In this document: piece after piece, positions 17,401 to 28,000 of the stretch
How positions within the stretch are numbered: the first letter of the stretch is position 1
Layout of the letters: each line of letters opens with the position of its first letter
From: Streptomyces sp. HB132
Lineage (GTDB): Bacteria; Actinomycetota; Actinomycetes; Streptomycetales; Streptomycetaceae
NCBI RefSeq assembly: GCF_016909575.1
Contig: NZ_JAFBGA010000006.1
Span: 310,001 to 374,000 of the forward strand
Length of the DNA stretch: 64,000 nt
Reading direction: 5' to 3'
Made by a program: the position numbers and the translations under genes
The notes under the pieces: generated by a model
The model's database searches: none
What the model saw: only the letters and a program-made list of their open reading frames with translations
What the model was told of the DNA's origin: nothing

Positions 17401-20400
17401 GTCGTCCTCCAGGGCGCGGACCGCGTCCCCGAAGCGGACGGCCTCACGCACGTGGCGCACCCAGTACTCGGGCGAGCACAGGTCCTCCTCGGTGGCGTGC
17501 GTACCGGTGACGACGGGGATCGCGGGCGCGGCGTAGCGCAGTTCGCGGGCGGCCTTCTCGAACTCGGCCAGCATCGGGTCCATCAGGGGCGAGTGGAACG
17601 CGTGGCTCACCCGCAGCCGCTTCGTACGACGGTCGGCGAAGACGGTGGCGACCGCGTCCACCGCCTCCCGCGTACCGGAGACCACGACCGCGCGCGGACC
17701 GTTGACGGCGGCCAGGGACACGTCGGGGCCGAGATGCGGCAGCACTTCGTCCTCGGTCGCGTCCACGGCGAGCATGGCGCCGCCTTCGGGCAGGGCCTGC
17801 ATGAGGCGGCCACGGGCGGTGACCAGCCGGGCCGCGTCGGCGAGGTCCCATACGCCGGCGACGTGGGCGGCGGTCAGTTCGCCGATGGAGTGGCCGGCCA
17901 GGCGGTCCGGTCGGATGCCGTAGGACTCCAGCAGGCGGTACAGGGCCGTCTCCACCGCGAACAGGGCGCTCTGGGTGTAGAGCGTGTGGTCGAGCGACTC
18001 GGCTTCGGCGGTGCCGGGTTCGGCCCACATGACCTCGCGCAGCGGCCGGTCCAGGTGGGCGTCCAGGGCCTCGCAGACCTCGTCGAGGGCCCGCCGGAAG
18101 GCGGGGTGGGTGTCGTACAGGCCGTGGCCCATGCCGGGGCGCTGGGCGCCCTGCCCGGTGAACAGGAAGGCGGTGCGGCCGGCCAAGGGCCGTCCGCGCA
18201 CGACGTGGTCGGTGGCGGCACCGTCGGCCAGCGCGGTCAGTCCGGCCAGCAGTTCGTCCCTGTCGCGGGCGACGACCGCGCCCCGGTGGGTGAGGTCGGC
18301 ACGGCCGGTGGCCAGCGAGTGGACGAGGTCGGTGATCCGCTCGTCGGCGACCGCGCGCAGCCGGCCCGCTTGGGCGGCCAGCGCCTCGGGAGTGGCCCCG
18401 GAGACGACGACGGGCAGCACGGGGGCCTGGATCTCCGCCTCGGACCGGGTGGTGGTGTCGTCGTCGGGTGCCTCCTCCAGGATCACGTGCGCGTTGGTCC
18501 CGCTGATACCGAAGGACGACACCCCCGCACGACGGACCCGCTCACCCCGCACCCACTCCCGCTCCTCATCCAGCAACCGGACCCGCCCCGCACCCCACTC
18601 CACCTTCCGCGACGGCTCACCCGCATACAACGTCCGAGGCAACACCCCCTCCCCCAACGCCAGCACCATCTTCATCACACCCGCCACACCCGCAGCCGCC
18701 TGCGTATGACCGATGTTCGACTTCACCGACCCCAACCACAACGGACGATCCTCCGACCGCCCCTGCCCATACGCCGCCAACAACGCCTGCGCCTCGATCG
18801 GATCACCCAACTCAGTCCCCGTACCGTGCGCCTCCACCACATCCACATCAGCCGCCGACACACCAGCCGACACCAACGCCTGCCCCAACACACGCTGCTG
18901 CGAAGGACCATTCGGCGCCGTCAACCCGTTCGACGCACCATCCTGATTCACCGCACTCCCCCGCACCAACGCCAACACCCGATGCCCCGACCGCCGCGCA
19001 TCCGACAACCGCTCCAACACCAGCACACCGGCGCCCTCGGACAGAGCCGTGCCGTCCGCCGCGTCGGCGAAGGACTTGACCCGGCCGTCCGCGGCGAGGT
19101 TGCGCTGCCTGCTGAAGTCGACGAACGTGTCGACGGTCGACATCACGGAGACGCCGCCGGCCATCGCCAGGGTGCACTCGCCCCGACGCAGCGCCTGCGC
19201 GGCCAGGTGGAGCGCCACCAGCGACGAGGAGCACGCGGTGTCGACGGTGAGGGCGGGGCCCTCCAGGCCGAGGGCGTAGGCGACCCGGCCCGAGACGACG
19301 CTGGCGAGGCTTCCGTTGCCGAGGTAGTCCCGGACGGCCTCGGGGACGTCGCGCAGCCGGCTGCCGTAGTCGTGGTACATGACACCGGCGAACACCCCGG
19401 TGCGGCTGCCGCGCACGCTGTGCGGGTCGATCCCGGAGCGTTCCAGGGCCTCCCAGGAGGTCTCCAGGAGCAGCCGCTGCTGCGGGTCCATGGCGAGGGC
19501 CTCGCGGGGGCCGATACCGAAGAAGTCGTGGTCGAACTCGGCCGCGTCGTAGAGGAATCCGCCCGAGCGGGTGCTGCAGTGGCCGGGTTTGCCGGGCTCC
19601 GGGTCGTACAGGGTGTCCAGGTCCCAGCCCCGGTCGTCCGGGAAGTCGCCGATGCCGTCCCCGCCGTCGGCCAGCAGCCGCCAGAACTCCTCGGGGGTGG
19701 TGACACCGCCGGGGTAGCGGCAGGCCATGCCGACGATGGCCACGGGCTCGTCCGCCTCGAGTGCCGTCCCGGGTGCCGCGGCCCGGGGGGCGTCACCGGC
19801 GTCGGCGCCGAGGAGTTCCGTGCGGAGGTACCGCACCAGGGCGTCGGCGTCGGGGTGGTCGAAGACGAGGGTGGCGGGCAGCCGCAGGCCGACTGCGCCG
19901 CCCAGACGGTTGCGCAGCTCGACGGCCGTCAACGAGTCGAACCCCGCCTCGCGGAAGGAGCGGCGCGGGTCGAGCACCATGTCGCTGCCGTGGCCGAGGA
20001 CGGCGGCGACCTGGGTGCGGATCAGCTCCATCAGCTCCGCGTCCCGTTCGGCGGCGCCCAGGGCGGCCAGCCGGTCGGCGAGCGAGGTCCCGGCGGTCCG
20101 GGTGGCGGCGGTCCGGCGGGCCGGGGCGGGCACGAGGCCGCGCAGCAGGGCGGGTACACCGTCGGCACCGCGCAGGGCCCGCAGGTCCAGGCCGATGGGC
20201 AGCAGCAGCGGCTCGTCGGAGCCGAGCGCGGTGTCGAGCAGCCGCAGTCCCTCCTCGGTGGGCAGGGGCCGGACTCCGGCACGTGTCATGCGCTCGACGT
20301 CGGCGTCGGTGAGGTGGGCGGTCATGCCCGTGCGCTGCTCCCAGAAGCCCCAGGCGAGGGAGAGTCCCGGCAGTCCCAGTGAGCCACGGTGCGCGGCGAG

Positions 20401-23400
20401 GGCGTCGAGGAACGCGTTGGCGGCGGCGTATCCGGACTGTCCGGCTCCGTCGACGGTGCCGGCGGCGGAGGAGAACAGTACGAACGCCGCCAGGTCCGCG
20501 TCCCGGGTGAGCTCGTGCAGGTTCCAGGCGGCGTCCGCCTTGGGCCGCAGCACGGCGTCCAGGCGCTCGGGGGTCTGGTCGGTGACCAGCCCGTCGTCGA
20601 GGACACCCGCGAGGTGCACCACGGCGGTCAGGGGGTGCGCGGCGGGTACTTCGGCCAGCAGTGCGGCCAGTTCGTCGCGTTCGGCGGCGTCGCAGCGGGC
20701 GACGACGACCCGGACGCCCGACTCGGCGAGGTCGGCGAAGTCGTCCGCGGAGGTGCCGCTGCGCCCGGCCAGGACCAGGTGGCGCACGCCGTGTGCGGTG
20801 GCCAGGTGCCGGGCGACCACGGCGCCGAGCACGCCGGTGCCTCCGGTGATGAGTACGGTGCCGTCGGGGTCGAGCGTGGCGGCGCTCCCGCGTACGACGG
20901 CACGGGCCAGCCGGGGCACCCGGACGGTGTCCTCACGAAGGGCCAGTTGCGGTTCGCCGCTCGCGGCGGCGGCACGTACGGCTGCGGTGATCCGGTCGTC
21001 GCCGTCCGCCGTTTCGGGGGCGGTGTCCACGAGGACGATGCGGTCGGGGTGTTCGCCCTGGGCGGCGCGGACGAGACCCCACACCGCGGCGCCCGCCAGA
21101 TCGACGGGGCTCTCCTCGCCGGTGCTGACCGCGCCCGAGGTGAGGACCAGCAGACGGGCGGCGACCGTGCGGTCGTCCGCCAGCCAGTCGTGCAGGACGG
21201 TCAGGACCCGTCCGGTCGCCTCGCGGACCGAGGCCGCGGGGTCGTCGCCACCGGCCACCGGCAGGACCACCCAGTCGGGCAGCGGTGCGAGCGCTGCCGT
21301 GCCGCCCTCCTCCAGAACGGCGTGGGCGGGGGCCGCGGCAGCCGGTACGGGCACCACGGGCCATTCCAGCCGGTACAGGTCGTCGGCCCGGACCGGGGAG
21401 GCCAGCGCCCCGCCGTCGACCGGGCGGGAAACCAGTGCCTCGACGGCGGCGACCGGGGCCCCGGTCGGGTCGGCCAGCTCCAGGGAGAGCGTGTCGCCGC
21501 CGCGGAGGCGGACCCGCAGGGCGGTGGCCCCGGCCGCGTACAGCGACACACCGGTCCAGGCGAAGGGCAGCCGGGCCGTCTCCTGCCCGTGCGCTCCGAG
21601 CCCGTCGGCGTGCAGGGCGGCGTCGAACAGGGCCGGGTGCAGGCCGAAGCCGCCCGCGTCGGCGGGCAGTTCCACGTCGGCGTACGTCTCGTCGCCGCGC
21701 CGCCAGGCCGCGCGCAGGCCCTGGAAGGCAGGCCCGTAGTCGTAGCCGAGGGCCGCCAGCTCTGCGTACGCGTCGTCCACCGGTACCGGTTCGGCGCCGG
21801 GCGGCGGCCAGGCCGCGAGGTCGAAGGCGGGCGGCGCGGACTGCGGTGCGAGGAGGCCCGAGGCGTTCAGGGTCCAGGCGGACTCGTCCGCGCTCTCGGG
21901 GCGGGAGTGGACGGTCACCGCGCGGTGCCCCTGGCCGTCGGCGGCGGCCACGTGCAGCTGGAGCTGGACGGCGCCCCGCTCGGGCAGCAGCAGGGGTGCC
22001 TGCAGGGTGAGTTCGGTGACGTGTCCGCAGCCGAGTTCGTGGCCGGCGCTCAGCGCCAGTTCCACCAGCGCGGTGCCGGGCAGCAGGGTGGTGCCGGAGA
22101 CCGCGTGGTCGGCCAGCCAGGGCGTGGTGGACAGCGAGAGCCGGCCGGTGAACAGGGTGCCTTCGCCGGCGACCGGGACGGCCGCGCCCAGCAGCGGGTG
22201 GCCGGCGCTCCGCAGGCCGGCGGCGGTGACGTCGCCGGCGGCCGCGGACCGGCCGAGCCAGTAGCGCTCGCGCTGGAAGGCGTAGGTGGGCAGGTCGACG
22301 GTCCGCACCGGCATCCCGGCGAACACCGGCGACCAGTCGACCGGGACGCCGGCCACGAACGCCTCGCCCAGCGAGGTGAGCAGACGCTCGGCGCCTCCGT
22401 CGTCGCGGCGCAGCGAGCCGAGGCCGGTGACGGTCGCGTCGGCGGCGTCCGCGGTCTCCTCGATGCTGTTGAGCAGGACCGGGTGCGGGCTGCACTCGAC
22501 GAACACCCCGTAGCCGGCGGCCAGCAGGGTCCGGGTGGTCGGCTCGAACAGGACGCCCTGGCGCAGGTTGGTGTACCAGTACCCGGCGTCCAGTGTGGTG
22601 GTGTCCAGCACGCCGTTGGTGACGGTGGAGTAGAAGGGCACGTCGGCGGGGCGCGGCCGCACGTCCGCGAGGTCGGTGAGGAGCCGTTCGCGGATCGACT
22701 CGACGTGGGCGCAGTGCGACGCGTAGTCCACCGGCAGCCGCTTGGCGCGTCCGCCGTCGGCGACGATCGTCTCGCGCAGGGCGTCGAGGGCGTCGGCGTC
22801 CCCGGAGAGCACCACGGAGGAGGCGCCGTTGACCGCGGCCACGGAGACCCGCCCGTCGTGGGCGGCGACGAGTTCACGTGCCCGGGACTCGGGCAGGGCC
22901 ACCGACATCATGCCGCCCAGGCCGGAGAGTGCCTCGGCGATCGCCCGGCTGCGCAGGGCCACGACGCGGGCCCCGTCGGAGAGACTCAGCGCGCCGGCCA
23001 CGCAGGCGGCGGCTATCTCTCCCTGGGAGTGGCCGATGACGGCGGCGGGGCGCACGCCGTGCGCGCGCCACACCTCGGCCAGCGACACCATGATCGCCCA
23101 CAGGGCGGGCTGCACGACGTCCACCCTTTCCAGCGGGCGGCGTTCGCGCACGGTCGCGAGGAGATCCCAGTCGGTGAAGGGTGCGAGGGCCTCGGCGCAG
23201 TCGGCCATGGAGGCGGCGAACACCTCGGAGGCGTCCAGCAGGTCGGCGGCCATGCCCGCCCACTGGGACCCCTGTCCGGGGAAGACGAACGCGATGCGGG
23301 ACTCCCCCGCCGGTGCGCCGCGCACCACGCCGGATGCCGGGTCGCTCTCGGCCAGGGCGGTGAGGCCCGCGGTCACGGCGGCCGGGTCGGCGCCGACGAC

Positions 23401-24972
23401 GACGGCCCGCCGGTCCAGTGCGGCGCGGGTGGTGGCCAGGGTGTGGGCGACGTCGGGCACGGGATCGGTGCCGGTCTCCAGGTGGTCCAGGAGACGGCGG
23501 GCCTGAGCGGCGAGTCCCGGCTCGTCACGGGCGGACAGCACCAGGGGCAACGGGCGGTCCCAGACCGGCTCCTCGTCGCGCGGCTCCGGGTCGGGGGCCG
23601 CCTCGACGATGACGTGGGCGTTGGTGCCGCTGATCCCGAAGGAGGACACGGCGGCGCGGCGGAGCTCCCCGGGGGCGGGCCACTCGCGCGGCTCGGCGAG
23701 CAGTTCGACGGCGCCGGCCTCCCAGTCGACCTGGCTGGTGGGCCGTTCGGCGTGCAGGGTCCGGGGCAGCCGGCCGTGACGCATGGCCATCACCATCTTG
23801 ATGACACCGGCGACTCCGGCGGCGGCCTGGGTGTGCCCGATGTTGGACTTCACCGAGCCCAGCCACAGCGGCTCCTCGCGGTCCTGGCCGTAGGTGGCCA
23901 GGAGCGCCTGGGCCTCGATCGGGTCGCCGAGCGGGGTGCCGGTGCCGTGGGCCTCGACGGCGTGCACCTGGCGGGGTTCCAGTCGGGCGTCGGCGAGGGC
24001 GGCGCGGATGACGCGTTGCTGGGAGGGGCCGTTGGGAGCGGTCAGGCCGTTGGAGGCACCGTCCTGGTTGACGGCGGTGCCCCGCACGACGGCGAGCACC
24101 TTGTGGCCGTTGCGGCGGGCGTCGCTGAGCCGCTCCAGGAGCAGCATCCCGACGCCCTCGCCCCAGCCGGTGCCGTCCGCGCCCTCCGCGAACGACTTGC
24201 AGCGTCCGTCGAGGGCGAGGCCGCGCTGGCGGGAGAAGTCGATGAAGGTGTCGGGGGTGGACATGACGGTCACCCCGCCGGCCAGGGCGAGGCCGCACTC
24301 GCCGGTGCGCAGGGCCTGTACGGCCAGGTGGAGGGCGACCAGCGAGGACGAGCAGGCGGTGTCGATGGTGACGGCCGGCCCCTCCAGACCGAGGGTGTAG
24401 GACACGCGGCCGGAGGCGACACTGCCGAGGTTGCCGTTGCCGAGGTAACCCTCGACGCCCTCGGGGACGTCCGTGAGCCAGCTGCCGTAGTCGTGGTACA
24501 TGACACCGGCGTAGATGCCGGTGCGGCTGCCGCGCAGGGTGTGCGGGTCGATGCCGCCGCGTTCGAAGGCCTCCCAGGCCGTCTCCAGCAGCAGCCGCTG
24601 CTGCGGGTCCATCGCGACGGCCTCGCGCGGGCTGATGCCGAAGAACCCCGGGTCGAACCGCGGCGCGTCGTGGAGGAATCCGCCCTCGCGCACATGGGTG
24701 CGGCCCGGCGCGTCGGGGTCGGGGTCGTAGATGGCGTCGACGTCCCAGTCCCGGTCCGCGGGGAAGTCGCCCACGGCGTCCACCCCGGCGTCGACCAGCT
24801 GCCACAGCTGTTCGGGCGTGCTGACGCCGCCGGGGTAGCGGCAGCTCATGGCGACGACGGCGACGGGCTCGTGCGCGGCTTCGGAGATCCGGTCGTTGGC
24901 CTGGCGCAGCCGCTCGTTCTCGAGCATGGCCTCGCGCAGCGCCTCGACGATCTGCTCGACAGATGTGTCCAC
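14452..24972 (-). CDS. Type I PKS, two modules: KS-AT(methylmalonyl)-DH-KR-ACP-KS-AT(malonyl)-DH-KR-ACP
   Basis: About 3506 residues with two olefin-forming modules. First module: docking coiled coil (VDTSVEQIVEALREAM), KS Cys near 206, AT Ser near 648 in GHSQGE with YASH near 750 (methylmalonyl type), DH His near 955 (HAVSGTTLLP), KR Tyr near 1511 with LDD, ACP Ser near 1680. Second module: KS Cys near 1913, AT Ser near 2362 (GHSIGE, HAFH; malonyl), DH His near 2662 (HAVAGVVLVP), KR Tyr near 3212 with LDD, ACP Ser near 3378 (GVDSL). A reading frame open from GTG 25098 overlaps the upstream stop by 4 bp. However, the 42 extra residues are low-complexity, and AGGGAG lies 11 nt before GTG 24972, so that start is preferred. 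Residues about 1981-2161 have foreign-looking codon use. Confidence 0.95.
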   Translation of the reverse strand: MDTSVEQIVEALREAMLENERLRQANDRISEAAHEPVAVVAMSCRYPGGVSTPEQLWQLVDAGVDAVGDFPADRDWDVDAIYDPDPDAPGRTHVREGGFLHDAPRFDPGFFGISPREAVAMDPQQRLLLETAWEAFERGGIDPHTLRGSRTGIYAGVMYHDYGSWLTDVPEGVEGYLGNGNLGSVASGRVSYTLGLEGPAVTIDTACSSSLVALHLAVQALRTGECGLALAGGVTVMSTPDTFIDFSRQRGLALDGRCKSFAEGADGTGWGEGVGMLLLERLSDARRNGHKVLAVVRGTAVNQDGASNGLTAPNGPSQQRVIRAALADARLEPRQVHAVEAHGTGTPLGDPIEAQALLATYGQDREEPLWLGSVKSNIGHTQAAAGVAGVIKMVMAMRHGRLPRTLHAERPTSQVDWEAGAVELLAEPREWPAPGELRRAAVSSFGISGTNAHVIVEAAPDPEPRDEEPVWDRPLPLVLSARDEPGLAAQARRLLDHLETGTDPVPDVAHTLATTRAALDRRAVVVGADPAAVTAGLTALAESDPASGVVRGAPAGESRIAFVFPGQGSQWAGMAADLLDASEVFAASMADCAEALAPFTDWDLLATVRERRPLERVDVVQPALWAIMVSLAEVWRAHGVRPAAVIGHSQGEIAAACVAGALSLSDGARVVALRSRAIAEALSGLGGMMSVALPESRARELVAAHDGRVSVAAVNGASSVVLSGDADALDALRETIVADGGRAKRLPVDYASHCAHVESIRERLLTDLADVRPRPADVPFYSTVTNGVLDTTTLDAGYWYTNLRQGVLFEPTTRTLLAAGYGVFVECSPHPVLLNSIEETADAADATVTGLGSLRRDDGGAERLLTSLGEAFVAGVPVDWSPVFAGMPVRTVDLPTYAFQRERYWLGRSAAAGDVTAAGLRSAGHPLLGAAVPVAGEGTLFTGRLSLSTTPWLADHAVSGTTLLPGTALVELALSAGHELGCGHVTELTLQAPLLLPERGAVQLQLHVAAADGQGHRAVTVHSRPESADESAWTLNASGLLAPQSAPPAFDLAAWPPPGAEPVPVDDAYAELAALGYDYGPAFQGLRAAWRRGDETYADVELPADAGGFGLHPALFDAALHADGLGAHGQETARLPFAWTGVSLYAAGATALRVRLRGGDTLSLELADPTGAPVAAVEALVSRPVDGGALASPVRADDLYRLEWPVVPVPAAAAPAHAVLEEGGTAALAPLPDWVVLPVAGGDDPAASVREATGRVLTVLHDWLADDRTVAARLLVLTSGAVSTGEESPVDLAGAAVWGLVRAAQGEHPDRIVLVDTAPETADGDDRITAAVRAAAASGEPQLALREDTVRVPRLARAVVRGSAATLDPDGTVLITGGTGVLGAVVARHLATAHGVRHLVLAGRSGTSADDFADLAESGVRVVVARCDAAERDELAALLAEVPAAHPLTAVVHLAGVLDDGLVTDQTPERLDAVLRPKADAAWNLHELTRDADLAAFVLFSSAAGTVDGAGQSGYAAANAFLDALAAHRGSLGLPGLSLAWGFWEQRTGMTAHLTDADVERMTRAGVRPLPTEEGLRLLDTALGSDEPLLLPIGLDLRALRGADGVPALLRGLVPAPARRTAATRTAGTSLADRLAALGAAERDAELMELIRTQVAAVLGHGSDMVLDPRRSFREAGFDSLTAVELRNRLGGAVGLRLPATLVFDHPDADALVRYLRTELLGADAGDAPRAAAPGTALEADEPVAIVGMACRYPGGVTTPEEFWRLLADGGDGIGDFPDDRGWDLDTLYDPEPGKPGHCSTRSGGFLYDAAEFDHDFFGIGPREALAMDPQQRLLLETSWEALERSGIDPHSVRGSRTGVFAGVMYHDYGSRLRDVPEAVRDYLGNGSLASVVSGRVAYALGLEGPALTVDTACSSSLVALHLAAQALRRGECTLAMAGGVSVMSTVDTFVDFSRQRNLAADGRVKSFADAADGTALSEGAGVLVLERLSDARRSGHRVLALVRGSAVNQDGASNGLTAPNGPSQQRVLGQALVSAGVSAADVDVVEAHGTGTELGDPIEAQALLAAYGQGRSEDRPLWLGSVKSNIGHTQAAAGVAGVMKMVLALGEGVLPRTLYAGEPSRKVEWGAGRVRLLDEEREWVRGERVRRAGVSSFGISGTNAHVILEEAPDDDTTTRSEAEIQAPVLPVVVSGATPEALAAQAGRLRAVADERITDLVHSLATGRADLTHRGAVVARDRDELLAGLTALADGAATDHVVRGRPLAGRTAFLFTGQGAQRPGMGHGLYDTHPAFRRALDEVCEALDAHLDRPLREVMWAEPGTAEAESLDHTLYTQSALFAVETALYRLLESYGIRPDRLAGHSIGELTAAHVAGVWDLADAARLVTARGRLMQALPEGGAMLAVDATEDEVLPHLGPDVSLAAVNGPRAVVVSGTREAVDAVATVFADRRTKRLRVSHAFHSPLMDPMLAEFEKAARELRYAAPAIPVVTGTHATEEDLCSPEYWVRHVREAVRFGDAVRALEDDGVRTFLELGPDAVLSAMGPHALADPERSAFVPALRRERVEEVTLAALVATAHVRGLTVDWQRVHAGTDVRRVDLPTYAFQRQRLWLDDGPGAATDAGGLGQAPAGHPMLGAALTLAAADTVALTGRLSLATHPWLADHAVAGVVLVPGSAFVELALQAGDRAGCPHVEEITLERPLVLPRHGGVHLQVTAAAPDAEGRRQLAVHARPEGTGGDWTRHATGVLAPRTAHEPAPVDVWPPEGAVPVEVGGLYDHLAEQGYGYGPLFRCLRAAWRLGDEVCAELALPDADAADGFGLHPALLDSALHAIDLLDGQDPTVMTLPFAWEGVTLHATGATALRLRLTPHGTDHMTLGLYDASGAPVAEAASLRIRQVTAEQLNAAAPVSGDLFALRWTPADVTTVGAAAEPRVLTVPLDDAADGDLPARARGTAVRTLAALQEHLAEPADGTPLVVVTRSAVAVAADGVPDPAQAVIWGMVRSAAVEHPGRFVLADTDGDDASAAVLSAAIATGAPELALREGTVYTPELARTDESRTAPAAPLNPEGTVLITGGTGSLGRLIARHLAEHHGVRHLLLVGRAGRTPDAEGWEEPVAPGARITVAACDTTDRAALAELLASVPEAHPLTAVVHAAGVLDDGLLTDLTAARTETVMRPKTDAAWHLHELTRGLDLAAFVLFSSAAGTLGAAGQANYAAGNAFLDALAAQRRAEGLPALSLGWGLWDTGDGMAAGLGEAEMRRLARDGILPLPADRALSLFDRALTTDGPLLLPIRVQVTEDAPALVRALEPASAPARRAVRAVEAAPEAAEPLVRRLAALGAADGRRLLVDTVCGHVADVLGHGSGGAVDPERPLGDLGVDSLAALELRNRLGAETGLRLSSTLTFDYPTSEALAQHLFEELGGADEELVDVEAEVVRLETLLGAVLGSDGLDDERRARVAARLRALTARWDGSAQPASGSADEVEEKGLEAATADELFGILDGELGSFG
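18487..19028 (-). other. Codon-usage mosaic patch inside a KS domain
   Basis: Within the second KS of the two-module PKS, about 540 bp change codon style abruptly. Third positions on the coding strand switch from mostly C/G to frequent G/T (runs of GTG, TTG, GGT, GAT), then revert at both ends. The patch covers the C-terminal half of the KS, including the EAHGTGT and KSNIGHTQ histidine motifs, and the protein reads through without interruption. This is what gene conversion or recombination from another PKS would leave. Confidence 0.7.
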
Positions 24973-25094
24973 GGTCGGTGTCGCTCCCTGCTGACTCGGC
25001 GGCGCTGATGATGCGGTGAAGGTGGAGGTGCGGTGGCGCGCCGGAGGCGGTTCGCCGGTGCCGGACGCGGCGCGTCGTCCGGCACCGGGGAGGG

Positions 25095-28000
25095 TCACTG
25101 GGGGGTGCTGCGGTTCAGGGCGGCCCGCACCAGGTCGGCCACGCCCATCGACTTGATGTCCATGGGCTGCTCGGCGGCGGCCACCGCCGGTGCGGGCGCG
25201 GAGAGCTTCAGCAGCCCGTCGAGCAGTCCCGACTCGCGGAGCCTCGCGACCGGGATGCGGGCGATGAGGTCACGCACCTCGTCGTCGGCCCGCGAATCGG
25301 CGGGCTCCGGGCCCGCGTCCGGGGCGTACCGGCCGAGCAGGTGGTCCGCGAGGGCCGTCGGGGTGGCGTAGTCGAAGATGAGGGTGGAGGGCAGGCGCAG
25401 CCCGCTGACCGCGTTGAGCCGGTTGCGCAGTTCGACGGCGGCGAGCGAGTCGAAGCCCAGCTCGGTGAAGGCGCGCCGGGGGTCGACGGCCGCGGGCCCG
25501 TCGTGGCCGAGGACGGCCGCGACCTCGCTGCGGACCGCTTCGAGCACCGTGTGCGCGTGGTCGGCCTCCGGCAGCCCGGCCAGGCGCTCGCCGAGTGTGC
25601 GGGTCCGTTCGTCCTGCGCCGCACGGGCGGTGACACCGGCCAGGGTACGCAGCACGGGGGGTACGTCGTCCCCGCGGCGGCGCAGCGCGGCGGTGTCCAG
25701 CCGGACCGGCACCAGGGCGGGGAGCCCGGACTCCAGGGCCGCGTCGAACAGCTCCAGCCCTTCTGCCGGGTCGAGCGCGCCGATGCCGGACCGTTCGATG
25801 CGCTGTACGTCGTCCCGTTCGAGGCCGGCTCCCATGCCGCTGCCGGCCCAGAGGCCCCAGGCGAGCGAGGTGGCGGGAAGGTTCCGGGCGGCGCGGTGGG
25901 CGGCCAGGGCGTCGAGGAAGACGTTGGCGGCGGCGTAGTTGCCCTGGCCCGCGGCGTCGATGGTGCCGGCGGCCGAGGAGAACAGCACGAAGTGGGACAG
26001 GTCCCGGTCGAGGGTGAGTTCGTGCAGGTGCCAGGCGGCATCCGCCTTCGGCCGGAGCACGGTGTCCAGGCGCTCGGGAGTGAGCGCGGGCACCAGTCCG
26101 TCGTCGAGTACGCCGGCGGTGTGCACGACGCTGTCGACGGGGTGGGCGGCCAGCAGTGCGGCGAGTGCCGCACGGTCGGCGACGTCGCAGGCGACGACGT
26201 CGGTGCGGGCACCCAGGGCGGCGAGTTCCTGGCTCAGTTCGGCGGCGCCGGGGGCGTCGGGCCCCCGTCGGCCGGCGAGGACCAGGCGGGTGACGCCGTG
26301 CCGGGTGACGAGGTGGCGGGCCACCAGTGCGCCCAGCCCTCCGGTGCCGCCGGTGACGAGGACGGTGCCCCAGGGGCGGCTTGTGCGCGGGGCGTCCGGT
26401 TCCGCGGCGCGCGTCAGACGCGGCGCGTGGGCCCGGCCGTCCCGCCACAGCACCTCCGGCTCACCGGAGTCGAGGACGGCGGCGAGCGCGGCGCGGTCGG
26501 GTACGGAGCTGTCGGGCCCGGTCCGGCCGACGAGGACGATCCGGTCCGGGTCCTCGGCCTGGGCGGCGCGTACGAGTCCGTGGACGGCGGCGTCGGCGAG
26601 GGTGCCCATGGTGAGGACCAGCAGCTTCGAGCCGGCCCATCGCTCGTCGGCCAGCCACTCCTGGACGGTCGCGAGCGTCGCGTCCAGTGTGGTGCGCACC
26701 GCCGTGGGCACCTGCTCCGCGTCGTGGTGGGGGGCGCGTACCGGGAGGACGACGACATCGGGTACGGGGCCGCCGATCGCGGCCAGTTCGGGGTGGGCGG
26801 GGGCGCCGAGACCGGCGTCGTCGGGGCCGAGGACGGCCCAGGTACGGCGTTCGGGGCGCCCGGCGGAGTCCGGCAGCGGTTCGCCCTCGGTGACGTAGAG
26901 GGAACGCGCGCGTCCGGTGAGCCGGTCGGCGGTGACGGGGCGGGTGACGTAGGACTCGACGGTGGCCAGCGGCCTGCCCTCGGGGTCCGCCAGTTCGAGC
27001 CGGGTGCCTCCCTCGCCCGGGGTGACCCGGACGCGTGCGGCGATTGCCCCCCGGCCGTGCGCGGTGACGCCCGTCCAGGCGAAGGGGAGGGCGATGGTGC
27101 CGGCGGGTGTGTCGTCGCCGGGACCGTCCTCGGTGAGGGACGTGGTGTGCAGGGCGGAGTCCAGCAGCGCGGGGTGCAGGGTGTGCCGGGCGGCGTCCTG
27201 CCGTGCGTCGGCGGGCAGTTCCAGCTCGGCCAGCACGGTGTCGCCGAGCCGCCACGCGGCCCGTACGCCGCGGAAGACGGGCCCGTAGTCGTAGCCCTCG
27301 CCGTGCAGACGGGGGTAGAGGCCGGTGGTGTCGAGCGGGACGGCGCCCGGTGGCGGCCAGGCACCGTCCGGTGCCGTTTCCGTGCCGGTGAGGGCGCCGG
27401 TGGCGGTGAGGGTGCCGGTCGCGTGCCGCGTCCATCCCTCGTCCTCGGGTGCGTTCCCGGGCCGGGAGTGGATTTCCACGGAGCCGTCGGGCCGCGCGGC
27501 GACCTGGAGGTGTACGGCGCCGTCCCCGGGCAGTGACAGCGGGGCCTGGAGGGTGAGTTCCTCCAGGACGGGCCGGCCGGTCAGCCGGCCGGCGTGCAGG
27601 GCGAGATCGACCAGGGCGGCGCCCGGTACCAGCACCGAGCCGAGCACGGCGTGCTGGGTGAGCACCGGGTGGGTGGCGGTGGAGATCCGTCCGGTGAGCA
27701 GCAGTCCGCCGTCACCGGGCAGGTCGAGCCGGGCGCTGACGAACGGGTGGTCGGCGGCGGCGAGTCCGTGTCCGGCGGCGTCGCCCCTGGCCGTGGTCGT
27801 CGGCAGCCAGTAGTGGCGGTGTTCGAAGGCGTAGGTGGGCAGTTCGGTGCGGCGGCCCGCGTAACCGTCGTACAGGACGCGCCAGTCGACGTCCGTGCCC
27901 CGGGTGTGCACGGCCGCCAGCGCTGCGAGCAGGCCGGGCACCTGGGCGGTGTCCTTGCGGGCTGTGGGGACGAACTCGGTCCCCTCGGCGTCGGGGAGGC

